This document shows, in pieces, positions 46,521-55,025 of a stretch of DNA of 64,000 nucleotides. The stretch spans positions 1,364,001-1,428,000 of the forward strand of contig CAVWNF010000003.1 in the NCBI GenBank assembly GCA_963756365.1, written 5' to 3'. This DNA is from WHTI01 sp963756365. Its GTDB lineage: Bacteria; Actinomycetota; CADDZG01; WHSQ01. The stretch's first letter is position 1, and each line of letters opens with the position of its first letter. The translations under genes were made by a program, and so were the position numbers. The notes under the pieces were generated by a model. It did no database searches, was not told where the DNA came from, and was given only the letters and a program-made list of their open reading frames with translations.

Positions 46521-48053
46521 CTACTTGGCGTAGGCCGACGCCCTCAGTTCCCTGATGACCATGATGCGGATCTGACCGGGGTACTGGAGCTCCTCCTCGA
46601 TCTTCTTGGCGATGTCCCGAGCGACGACCTCGGCCTGCAGGTCGTCGATGTCCTCCGGCTTCACCATGACCCTGACCTCGCGCCCTGCTTGCATCGCATA
46701 AACCTTCTCGACGCCCGCGAACTCGGAGGCGATCGCTTCCAAGCGCTCGAGTCGTTTCACGTAGGTCTCAAGGGTCTCGCGTCGCGCCCCGGGACGAGCC
46801 CCGGAGATGGCGTCCGCTGTCTGGGTCAGAACGGCCTCGATCGTGCGCTGCTCGACCTCGTTGTGGTGCGCCTCGATCGCGTGACAGACCTCGGGCTTCT
46901 CCTTCAGTCTGCGGGCGATCTCGGCACCGATGATCGCGTGCGAACCCTCGATCTCGTGGGTCACGGCCTTGCCGATGTCGTGGAGAAGAGCGCATCGCTT
47001 CGCCAGCTGAACGTCGGTGCCCAACTCAGATGCGATGACACCCGCTATGTGCGCCGCCTCAACCACGTGCTTCAGCACGTTCTGGCCGTACGACGTGCGG
47101 TACTTGAGCCTGCCCAGCACCCTCACGAGTTCTGGGTGCATGTCGGAGATGCCGGTCTCGAGCACGGCCCATTCGCCGCCCTCTCGGATCTCGCGTTCGA
47201 TCTCCTGCATCGACTTCGAGTGGATGTCCTCGATGCGAGCTGGCTGGATGCGTCCGTCCCCGATCAACTTCTCGAGAGTGAGACGCGCCTGCTCTCTGCG
47301 GATGGGGTCGAAGCACGACAGGACGACCGCTTCGGGCGTGTCGTCGATGATCAGGTTCGTACCGGTCGCGGCCTCGAACGCCCTGATGTTCCGGCCCTCA
47401 CGTCCGATGATCCGGCCCTTCATGTCCTCGTTGGGCAAGGTGATCGTCTGGACGGTGGATTCGGTGGTCAGTTCGGAGGCAACGCGCTGCATGGCGATCG
47501 CGGTGATCTTGCGCGCCCGCTTGTCCGCTTCCTCGCGAGCCTGGGCCTCGATGTCGCGAACCAGCACCATGGCGTCGCGCTTGGCGTCGTCCTGGATCTG
47601 AGCGATCAAGAGCTCCTTGGCGTCGCCCACGGTCATCCCAGCAACGCGCTCTAGTTCGGCGGTCGCGCGGGCCTCGATCTGGTCGATCTCGGCACTACGA
47701 CGGGTCAGTTGCGCCTCGCGTTCCTCGACCGCCTGCTCCTTGCGGTCGAGCGAATTGGTCCGCGTATCGAGGCTCTCCTCGCGCTGAGCGAGACGCTCCT
47801 CCTTGCGATCCATCTCTGCACGCCGCGCTTTGAGGTCTGACTCTGCCTCGCCTCGAAGCTTGAGCGCTTCGTCCTTGGCCTCGATGATCGCTTCACGCTT
47901 GGTCTGCTCAGCCTCGCGCTGCGCCGCCTCGATGAGGCTCTTGGACCGCTGCTCGGCGGAACCGACCGCCTTCTCGGCGGAGGACTTCCGAACGAGGTAA
48001 CCGACAGCTGCGCCTGCGACCAGACCGAGGAGAAGACCGATGATGATCTCCAT
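46521..48053 (-). CDS. rny: Ribonuclease Y
   Basis: RNase Y is a membrane-anchored endoribonuclease that initiates mRNA decay. This 510-residue protein has one N-terminal helix (IIIGLLLGLVAGAAVGYLV), a long coiled coil (about 30-190), a KH domain (IIGREGRNIRAFE) and an HD domain (HDIGKAVTHEIEGSH). AAAGGAG lies 5 nt before the ATG. RNase Y is widespread in Firmicutes; in the recA cluster of actinobacteria it marks a lineage outside Streptomyces and Mycobacterium, which rely on RNase E/J. Confidence 0.96.
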   Translation of the reverse strand: MEIIIGLLLGLVAGAAVGYLVRKSSAEKAVGSAEQRSKSLIEAAQREAEQTKREAIIEAKDEALKLRGEAESDLKARRAEMDRKEERLAQREESLDTRTNSLDRKEQAVEEREAQLTRRSAEIDQIEARATAELERVAGMTVGDAKELLIAQIQDDAKRDAMVLVRDIEAQAREEADKRARKITAIAMQRVASELTTESTVQTITLPNEDMKGRIIGREGRNIRAFEAATGTNLIIDDTPEAVVLSCFDPIRREQARLTLEKLIGDGRIQPARIEDIHSKSMQEIEREIREGGEWAVLETGISDMHPELVRVLGRLKYRTSYGQNVLKHVVEAAHIAGVIASELGTDVQLAKRCALLHDIGKAVTHEIEGSHAIIGAEIARRLKEKPEVCHAIEAHHNEVEQRTIEAVLTQTADAISGARPGARRETLETYVKRLERLEAIASEFAGVEKVYAMQAGREVRVMVKPEDIDDLQAEVVARDIAKKIEEELQYPGQIRIMVIRELRASAYAK

Positions 48054-48371
48054 CCCTGCTCCTTTCGTCGCTTCCCGAGGTGAGCACGGCGATGAAGCCG
48101 GGCGTCACCCGGTACGGCAGAGCAGGCGGTTCCGCAGCGGCAACATCAGCCGCTAGGGGTCAGAGAAGCTCCTCTTTCCAGGCAGCGCGACGAGATACCC
48201 CCGAGGGGGCATCCGGCTGCGGTGGAGGTTCGATTTATCAAGGTTTCTCTCTCGCTTGTTCGTCCGTACGTACGGGAAGACATTGTTTGGTCCTTGGTTT
48301 TTGTGCTTGAAGGACATCGTAAGCCCTCTAGCTCTCCAACGCGGCAATTCCGGCGGATCCTCGTCCTCCGC
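48054..48371. other. Intergenic region between recX and rny
   Basis: This 318-nt gap is the longest in the SOS core. It has an AT-rich patch (about 48220-48330), a CCGTACGTACGG palindrome near 48266, and a small CCCCCGAGGGGG hairpin near 48198. It probably holds the rny promoter and leader. An open frame inside it (48153-48347, minus) has no good start context, so I do not call it a gene. Confidence 0.5.
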
Positions 48372-48887
48372 TCAGTCCCAGCCCTCCGGGGGCAGGACGG
48401 CAGCGACCGCCTCTGCGGCCGATTCGTGGTCGATGCCCCGCCTGGCCAGCATCGCCATCATCCTCGGCGCCTGTTCCCGAGGCGGCCTGTGAGCCACCTT
48501 GCGGACGAACCTGGAGGCCAGTTCGACCGCCACGGCGACCTCGTCCAGACCGGCCTCAGCGAGAGCCACTTCGGCGTCCTCCCGAGACACCCCTTTGGTC
48601 TTCAACTCGGAGATCAGCGCCCTGGCGCCCATCCCCCGGCGCCTCACCCGCTCCTCGATGTACTCCAGAGCGAAGGCACGATCGTCGAGAAGCGCCAACG
48701 CATAGAGCCGGTCGATCGCCTGTTCGATGACCCCAGGGCTCGTCTCCGCCGCCGTCAGTTTGTCCCGGACCTCGGCCTCACTCCGCGCCCGTCGGCCCAG
48801 GAACTTCCCGGCGAGCTCCATGGCGTCCCGGAGCGCGTCGGCCTCGTCGTCTCCGATCACCCGGAGTTGGGATCGAGCGGTAGCCAT
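48372..48887 (-). CDS. recX: Regulatory protein RecX
   Basis: RecX binds RecA filaments and limits recombination. This 171-residue protein has a RecX-type helical repeat layout: AEVRDKLTAAETSPGVIEQAIDRLYALALLDD, then GARALISELKTKGVSREDAEVAL. It begins 2 nt after the recA stop, the standard actinobacterial arrangement with probable read-through from recA. Confidence 0.93.
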   Translation of the reverse strand: MATARSQLRVIGDDEADALRDAMELAGKFLGRRARSEAEVRDKLTAAETSPGVIEQAIDRLYALALLDDRAFALEYIEERVRRRGMGARALISELKTKGVSREDAEVALAEAGLDEVAVAVELASRFVRKVAHRPPREQAPRMMAMLARRGIDHESAAEAVAAVLPPEGWD

Positions 48888-48889
48888 CT

Positions 48890-49999
48890 CTAGGCCGACT
48901 TCGACTCGGTCGCATCCTCATCGGGGGCCGCCTCATCCACGACGATCACGTCCTCGTCGTTCCCTAGGAGGCCCAGCTTCTCTTTGATCTTGAGTTCGAT
49001 CTCGGCCGCGATGTCGGCGTTGTCGCCGAGGAATGACTTGGCGTTCTCTCGTCCCTGGCCGAGTTGGTCATCGCCATAGATGAACCAGGCCCCCGACTTC
49101 CGAACGATGCCCTCTTCGATAGCGACGTCAAGGAGGCTGCCTTCCTTGGATATCCCCGTGCCGTACTGGATATCGAATTCGGCCTTCTTGAACGGTGCCG
49201 CCACCTTGTTCTTGACGACCTTGACCCGGACCCTCGAGCCGACGATCTCGGCGCCGTCCTTCAGCGAATCGATCCTGCGGACGTCGAGGCGCACGGACGA
49301 GTAGAACTTGAGAGCACGACCACCCGGTGTCGTCTCGGGGGACCCGAACATCACGCCGATCTTCTCGCGCAGCTGGTTGATGAAGATCAGGATGGTCTTG
49401 GTTCGGTTGACGTTGCCAGCGAGCTTCCGCAGTGCCTGCGACATCAGCCGAGCCTGCAGGCCGACATGAGAATCCCCCATCTCGCCCTCGATCTCGGCCC
49501 GAGGCACCAGTGCCGCGACCGAGTCGATCACGATGACGCTGAGGGCACCGGAACGGACGAGGGTGTCGGCGATCTCAAGAGCCTGCTCGCCGGTGTCCGG
49601 CTGGCTGACCAGGAGGTTGTCGGTGTCGACCCCGACCGCCTTGGCGTAGGACGGATCGAGGGCGTGCTCGGCATCGATGAACGCCACCAGGCCCCCTGCC
49701 TTCTGAGCTTCGGCGACCACGTGCAGCGACAGTGACGTCTTACCCGAACCCTCCGGTCCGTAGATCTCCACGATGCGACCGTGGGGCAATCCACCAACCC
49801 CGAGGGCAAGGTCGAGGGCGAGCGACCCGGTCGAGACGACTTCGACGTCGCTAGATATCCCACCATCGCCGAGGCGCATGATCGCGCCCTTACCGTGCGC
49901 CTTCTCGATCTGGGCCATGGCGTTGTCGATCGCCTGGTCGCGGCCCTTCTGATCGCCCTTGGCGTTGAAAACGGCATCCCGGGTCTGCTTGATCGCCAC
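48890..49999 (-). CDS. recA: Recombinase RecA
   Basis: RecA drives homologous strand exchange and activates LexA self-cleavage. It starts with GTG, with GGGAGG upstream (spacing 7); 369 residues. The Walker A is GPEGSGKTSL (Gly81-Thr88), Walker B VIVIDSVAAL, and the L2 loop region INQLREKIGVMFGSPETTPGG is intact. There is no intein. Its own promoter has a LexA box in the spacer. It leads the recA-recX pair. Confidence 0.98.
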   Translation of the reverse strand: MAIKQTRDAVFNAKGDQKGRDQAIDNAMAQIEKAHGKGAIMRLGDGGISSDVEVVSTGSLALDLALGVGGLPHGRIVEIYGPEGSGKTSLSLHVVAEAQKAGGLVAFIDAEHALDPSYAKAVGVDTDNLLVSQPDTGEQALEIADTLVRSGALSVIVIDSVAALVPRAEIEGEMGDSHVGLQARLMSQALRKLAGNVNRTKTILIFINQLREKIGVMFGSPETTPGGRALKFYSSVRLDVRRIDSLKDGAEIVGSRVRVKVVKNKVAAPFKKAEFDIQYGTGISKEGSLLDVAIEEGIVRKSGAWFIYGDDQLGQGRENAKSFLGDNADIAAEIELKIKEKLGLLGNDEDVIVVDEAAPDEDATESKSA

Positions 50000-50090
50000 T
50001 GTCGTTCCTCCCGTACTAGTCCATCGATCCTTCGGTCACATCCGAACCTTAGAGAGGGGGTGCGACACGAAAACTGTCCCTCGGATGCAC

Positions 50091-50119
50091 ACGATACGAA
50101 CATACGTTCGATATAGCAA
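50091..50119 (-). promoter_or_regulatory. recA promoter with LexA box in spacer
   Basis: On the minus strand, -35 TTGCTA (50114-50119) and -10 TATCGT (50091-50096) are 17 bp apart. The spacer contains CGAACGTATGTTCG (50097-50110), a perfect LexA box. The predicted start lies about 85 nt before the recA codon. Confidence 0.8.
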
Positions 50120-50138
50120 GAACCTAGCGGCTAGACCG

Positions 50139-50174
50139 ACCTGGGTGTGTGAAACGTGTAACTACCTGGGTGTG
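50139..50174. repeat. 11-bp direct repeat upstream of the recA promoter
   Basis: ACCTGGGTGTG occurs at 50139-50149 and 50164-50174, 25 bp apart, roughly 20 bp upstream of the recA -35. It might be an activator site for a LexA-independent damage response. Confidence 0.5.
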
Positions 50175-50208
50175 ATTCTACGCCCGCCACGAGGCTGAAG
50201 GGAAGGCT

Positions 50209-51214
50209 CTAATAGGGGTTCGGGGTCCCGGATGCCCTCGGGTCGAGCGCCTCGCTCTCTCCTTCGGGGAACGAGATCAGCCCTGGATCGCCATCCGAGA
50301 CGAAGCGGGTGCCTGCGAGATGGTTCAGCCAGAACGTGGCGGCGAGCTCACCACCTCCGGCCCTGATCCTCGGGATCGCATGAGCATCGAACGAGCGCGC
50401 GAACGGCGACGGTGCGGGTTCCGCTCCCACCAGGAACACCCCGTCATGCCGGTAACCGGTGCCCTCCCATGCGAGCGACCGCCGGGCCGGGAAGATCCCG
50501 AACGGCAACGCGAGTGTGCGCACCTCCGCGTCCGGGACGGCCTCCGTGATCAGTTGGGTCCCCTCACGCAGTTGTCGCTGAACGTCCGTGGCCGATAGCT
50601 CCGCCAGGTTGGCGTGGTCAAGGGTGTGATTGCCGAGCTCGAACCCCAACGCGGTCACCGACTCCATGGCATCGGGGCGTCCGTCGAACGGTCGATTGTT
50701 CACGAACATCGTTCCCGCCACGGGGAAGTCTTTGTGCCGCCGCGAGAAGCGCACGAAGATCCCCACTGCCGAGCGAGGAGATGGTGCCCCGTTGCGCCTT
50801 CGGTACTGCTCGATCGAGCCGTCGTCGAAGGTGAGGACGACAGGCGACTTCCCAGCCGGTACATCGATCTCGCCGCGTGCCAACTCGCCCGCGGTGATCG
50901 GGACGTACCCCTCTTCGAACAAGCGCTGCAACTCGCTCCGGAACCGACTTGGTGTGATGTCGTAGACGCTCTGCGGGCGACGTGTTATCCGGTGATACAT
51001 CAACACCGGCACCGGACCCAGTTCGTTCGCCTTAACCTTGCGCGCTGCGGCGCGGACGTTCACAGTCGGATCGGGAGAGGGAGTCTGACTGCGGGTTCAC
51101 CGAAGCACTCTCTCGAGGACTGGTCGTCGCCGACGGGATCTCATCGGAAGCGCCATCCGAGGTGCACCCGGCCACAAGAACACCGACACAGAGGAAAGCC
51201 ATGAAGAGTTTCAC
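50209..51214 (-). CDS. Lipoprotein polysaccharide deacetylase (one frameshift)
   Basis: The GTG at 51214 begins a signal peptide with a lipobox, LVAGC; repaired, 334 residues. The NodB-type deacetylase domain shows VLMYHRI, the metal-binding TFDDGS, and GNHTLDHANL, which together make the TFDD/H-x3-H metal site. As printed, the frame breaks near 51070; removing one base rejoins SDSL with PDPTVNVRAA. It would remove acetyl groups from a cell-surface polysaccharide such as peptidoglycan, while tethered to the membrane. Confidence 0.85.
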
Positions 51215-51231
51215 GAGGCAAGAGGTTACAG

Positions 51232-52595
51232 GTGGGAACTAACAAGGCGTGGGTCAGATGGGTCGCCATCGGACTCGTGCTCGCGCTCATGTTGCTGGTC
51301 GTCATCTCCGCCCTCTCGAGCGGAGGAGCATCCACCGGCGCGAGCGCGCCCGACTCAACCCCTGCGTCGTCACCGTCGCCTACCGCGGAGCCCGACACGA
51401 CGCCGCCGGTCATTCAGATCACGTCTCCCGAAGGGTCTATCTCGTCGATCGCCCCGGTCACCATCGAAGGAACCATCGACGAGGACGCCGAGGTAACCGT
51501 GGATGGGTCGCCGGCCCGGATCAAACAGGGGGTCTTCAGGATGAAACTGAACCAGCCCCCGCTCTCCCCGATCCTCGTCGTCGCCACCGATGAGGCGGGG
51601 AACGAGACGAGCGAGACGCGTACGCCTCGACCTCGACTACGAGAAGGTCAAGGGCGTCCACATGAGCGCCTACTCATGGACCTCCGACAGGTTGCGGGGT
51701 CCCGTGATGAAGATGATCGAGCGCGGTCAGATCAACACCATCGAGTTGGATCTCAAGGACGAATCGGGCCTGATCGGATACCGCTCCAAAGTGAAGCTGG
51801 CCAAGAAGATCGGCGCGGTTCTGGGGGTCTACGACCTCGCCGATGTCGTATCGAAGCTCAACCGCAAGGGGATCAGAGTCATCGGACGGCTCGTTGCGTT
51901 CCGAGATCCGGTCCTAGCGCAGTGGGCATGGTCGCACGGAGAGCGCGACATGGTGATCCAGACTCCACAGCGACAGCGGTACGCGGACTATGGCGGATTC
52001 ACGAACTTCGCGAACGACGACGTCGTCGCCTACAACGTCGCTATCGCACGTGAGGCGGCCGAGGCCGGCGTCGACGACATCCTCTACGACTACGTCAGGC
52101 GACCGGACGGCCCGTTGAAGACGATGCGGTTCCCCGGGCTTGAAGGGATCTCCCGAACGCTCGGTCGCCCGTTTCGTGAAACAGACGGCCACCGCCATCA
52201 AGCCCTTGGGGGCACGCCTCGGACTGTCAGTGTTCGGCATCGCAGCGACGCGGCCGAAGGAGATCGCCCAAGACGTTCCGATGATGTCGCGCCACGCGGA
52301 CTACATCAGCCCCATGGTCTATCCGTCCCACTGGGCTGCGGGCGAGTACAACGTCGGCAACCCGAACGCGAATCCGTATCCGATCGTGAAGCGGTCGCTC
52401 AAGGACTTCAAGAAGCTCGCGCGAAAGTCGGGCACGACCGTGATCCCCTGGCTCCAGGACTTCTCCCTCGGCGTCCGCTATGGGCCCACGGAAGTGCGCG
52501 CCCAGATCGACGCGGCGCGGGCGGTAGGGATCAACGAGTTCCTACTGTGGGATCCGTTGGTGACGTACACGAGCGCGGCACTGACCCGCAGATGA
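51232..52595 (+). CDS. Membrane-anchored putative glycoside hydrolase, DUF4015-like (two frameshifts)
   Basis: The GTG at 51232 begins a membrane helix (about 9-28), then an Ig-like beta domain (DTTPPVIQITSPEGSI, TDEAGNETSE). The catalytic-type barrel is DUF4015-like: KGVHMSAYSWTSDRL, TIELDLKDESGLIGY, GRLVAFRDPVLAQW, ILYDYVRRPDG, then ISPMVYPSHW. Repaired, it is 453 residues. As printed, one extra base near 51610 and one extra C in a CCCC run near 52135 split it. It would cleave a surface polysaccharide. Divergent from the deacetylase, with which it may act on the same wall polymer. Confidence 0.82.
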
Positions 52596-53275
52596 AGCGG
52601 ATCGTCGCCTTCGGTGGTGGTGGCCTTGAGGGTACGGCCCCCGTCGCCCAACACTTCATCGAGACCTTCTGCACGGGGACGAGGGTCTGTTTCATCCCAA
52701 CGGCGAGCGGCGATGACCCCGGATACATCGAGACCTTCTTCCAGACGTTCTCGTCCGAGAGGTTCGAGTCGACCTACCTACCGCTATTCACGCCCGACGG
52801 TGGTGACCTGAGCGCGCGGTTGATGGCGCAGGACGCGATCTACGTCGGGGGCGGCAACACGGCGAACATGCTCGCCATCTGGCGTCTCCATGGGGTCGAT
52901 CGCATCCTCAGAGACGCATGGGAGGCAGGCATCCTCCTGATGGGGTCGAGCGCCGGCGGGAACTGCTGGTTCGAGGCGAGCAGCACGGATTCGTTCGGCC
53001 CCCAGTTGAGCGGGCTCGACGACGGCCTCGGTTTCCTCCCCGGCAGCTTCTGTCCCCATTACGACGGTGAGGAGCGGAGGCGGCCCACCTACCACGCGCT
53101 GATCGCGGACGGATTTCCACCTGGCTATGCGGCCGATGAGATGGTGGGTCTCTACTTCGAAGACACGACGTTCATCGAGGCGGTCGCTCCGAGCGACGGT
53201 CCAGGTGCGTACCGAGTGGAACGGGCCCCCGACGGCAGCGCCGCCGAGGAACCCGTCCCCACCAGGTCTCTCTGA
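52592..53275 (+). CDS. Peptidase E/cyanophycinase-like S51 hydrolase
   Basis: The ATG at 52592 overlaps the glycosidase stop by 4 nt; 227 residues. YVGGGNTANML (GGGNT) and the nucleophile elbow LLMGSSAGGNCWF mark family S51, with a Ser in GSSAGG. S51 peptidases cleave aspartyl dipeptides or cyanophycin. The lack of a cyanophycin synthetase nearby favours dipeptidase E. It is translationally coupled to the glycosidase, though the functional link is unclear. Confidence 0.88.
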   Translation: MKRIVAFGGGGLEGTAPVAQHFIETFCTGTRVCFIPTASGDDPGYIETFFQTFSSERFESTYLPLFTPDGGDLSARLMAQDAIYVGGGNTANMLAIWRLHGVDRILRDAWEAGILLMGSSAGGNCWFEASSTDSFGPQLSGLDDGLGFLPGSFCPHYDGEERRRPTYHALIADGFPPGYAADEMVGLYFEDTTFIEAVAPSDGPGAYRVERAPDGSAAEEPVPTRSL

Positions 53276-53297
53276 GTCCTAGTCTCTCTGAGCCCTA
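53266..53297. repeat. Tandem 16-bp duplication carrying both stop codons
   Basis: GTCTCTCTGAGTCCTA (53266-53281) is followed by GTCTCTCTGAGCCCTA (53282-53297), one mismatch in 16. The first copy contains the PepE-like TGA; the second contains the TAG of the convergent gene. It looks like a recent slippage event between two genes. Confidence 0.85.
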
Positions 53298-55025
53298 CGG
53301 GATCAGGGTCGTCGAGAAGGTTAGCGGGAACCTCTCGGCCGCTGCATACAACTCGCCGACGTTGCCCGGATCGCCGGGGATCATGTACTGGGACTGAGTG
53401 ACCCCCATCTCGCTGAATGCAAACCCGAACGGCTTGTTATCGGTGTCGCCGGTTGCGTAGAAGTGGATCCCATGGGTGCCGAACGAGCCCTGTTTGTCCA
53501 CGGGGTCGCTCCCGGAACCGTCATCGAACTCGGCATCGTCTCGGTAATACGAGGTGAGGACACCGGGTCCCGGACGATCCACGGTCGTGTAGTAGACGAT
53601 CGATCCGTTCGCTCCGGCGACCTGCTCCCACATCTCTACCGGTGAGAACGGTTGCACGGTGGGATCGGCGAAGTCGTAGTGGGACTCAGCAGGTGTTCCG
53701 GTGCCGAGATCGAGATTGCCGAAGACCTCGTCGTTCTGACCATCGATCGGCACGCCATCGGGAACGACCGGGCTGTAGTAGGTCGTCACCGATCCGCGAT
53801 TGTGATCCCACATCGAATAGATACCGTCCGGCGGGATCGGATGAACCCGGAGATTGAACGTGTCAAAGAAGACTCGGTCGTAAAGCGTGTAGAGGCGGGT
53901 GACGTTCGTGCCGCTCTTTGCTCCCCACGTTTCACGGAGAGCGCGGATAGGGCCAACACGTTCGCCGAGCGTGACGCTCGTTTCCTCCCACGCCTTGTCT
54001 CCGATGAACCCGACCGAGACCGCCTGCTCCTTCGTCTGCTGGAACGCTCGACCCTTCCATTGGTCGATCAGGTCCGGTCCGTAACCGTCCGAGGTCTTGA
54101 TGTGGATCTCGTCGGGCATCCACCTGCCACCCCAGTGGAACGTGTAGGTATCGGAGGTGAACGTTGCCCAATCCCGCGGTCTCCGTGGGCCCGGATTCGC
54201 GGGCACCGGACGATTCGTGTCGCCTTCGAACGAAGGGCCGTCGGGTCCTTCACACCGGGGCCCCTCGGGGATGCCCTGGCCGCCCCTCGCTCCGATGTAG
54301 CGATCACCCCACTTGTCGCGTTCGTAGGTGACGTATCCGTCTCCGAAGGTGTGTTCTCTTCCGGGCGCCGCTACGACGTAGACGTAGCTCGTGCCTTCCG
54401 TCACGGGATCCTGTACCTCGATCTCGTACGCCGCCGCGGCCTCTGTTGGCGTGGAGCCATCGGGGGCCTGCGAACCCGCGTCGCGCGCCATGAACACGAC
54501 TTCGTCGTCATCGTCGAAGTTCGGCACGGGATCGGGCGTCGTGATCGGTTCCCCCTCAGGGAACTCCGCGTAGCACTCCCCCGCGGTACGCCTGAAGCCC
54601 TCTTCGTCGAAGACGTAGGTGAGTTCGGGGTCGTACCCCGAGTACGGGCCGTTCTCGCCACCGTCGTTCGCTAGGAAGCGCCAGAACCGTTCGTCGACCT
54701 GAGCCGGGATCTCGGCGAAGGCCCCGTCGCGATAGGCGAACACGGCGATCGAGTCGGTCGGGACGTTCGCTCCATCGCTCGAATCGGGCGGGATGACCTG
54801 GGTCGTGTCCTCGCTATCGGTCTCGAGCAACCTGATCGGCATCGGCGCAGGGGCCGACAACGCCGGAAGGTCCTTGCCAGTAAGCACGACCGGAGCCGCG
54901 CTGCGATCGACCTCTAGAGGAAGAGCCGCGCGGGGACTGATGGTCGGTGTCGCGACCGCTGGGAGCGCGGCGAACGTCAGCCCAGCCCCCACCAGGAGAG
55001 CGGCGAATCCGTTCGTCGGCCTCAT
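53295..55025 (-). CDS. Large secreted protein, companion of the lipase-like gene
   Basis: The ATG at 55025, with AGGAG 5 nt upstream, begins MRPTNGFAALLVGAGL; 576 residues. The signal peptide ends near AVATPT. The mature part is Asp-rich, has many aromatic beta-strands (ATFTSDTYTFHWGGRW, TLYDRVFFDTFNLRV, SMWDHNRGSVTTYYS), and no active-site motif I recognise. It overlaps the upstream hydrolase by 1 nt (TGATG), so the two are secreted together. Function unknown. Confidence 0.75.
   Translation of the reverse strand: MRPTNGFAALLVGAGLTFAALPAVATPTISPRAALPLEVDRSAAPVVLTGKDLPALSAPAPMPIRLLETDSEDTTQVIPPDSSDGANVPTDSIAVFAYRDGAFAEIPAQVDERFWRFLANDGGENGPYSGYDPELTYVFDEEGFRRTAGECYAEFPEGEPITTPDPVPNFDDDDEVVFMARDAGSQAPDGSTPTEAAAAYEIEVQDPVTEGTSYVYVVAAPGREHTFGDGYVTYERDKWGDRYIGARGGQGIPEGPRCEGPDGPSFEGDTNRPVPANPGPRRPRDWATFTSDTYTFHWGGRWMPDEIHIKTSDGYGPDLIDQWKGRAFQQTKEQAVSVGFIGDKAWEETSVTLGERVGPIRALRETWGAKSGTNVTRLYTLYDRVFFDTFNLRVHPIPPDGIYSMWDHNRGSVTTYYSPVVPDGVPIDGQNDEVFGNLDLGTGTPAESHYDFADPTVQPFSPVEMWEQVAGANGSIVYYTTVDRPGPGVLTSYYRDDAEFDDGSGSDPVDKQGSFGTHGIHFYATGDTDNKPFGFAFSEMGVTQSQYMIPGDPGNVGELYAAAERFPLTFSTTLIP

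Noticed and set aside
48153..48347. Open frame in the recX-rny gap (minus strand)
   Set aside because: No ribosome site, no family signature, and the base composition matches intergenic DNA.
48890..49999. Intein in recA
   Set aside because: RecA is a continuous 369 residues with intact motifs and no inserted splicing domain.
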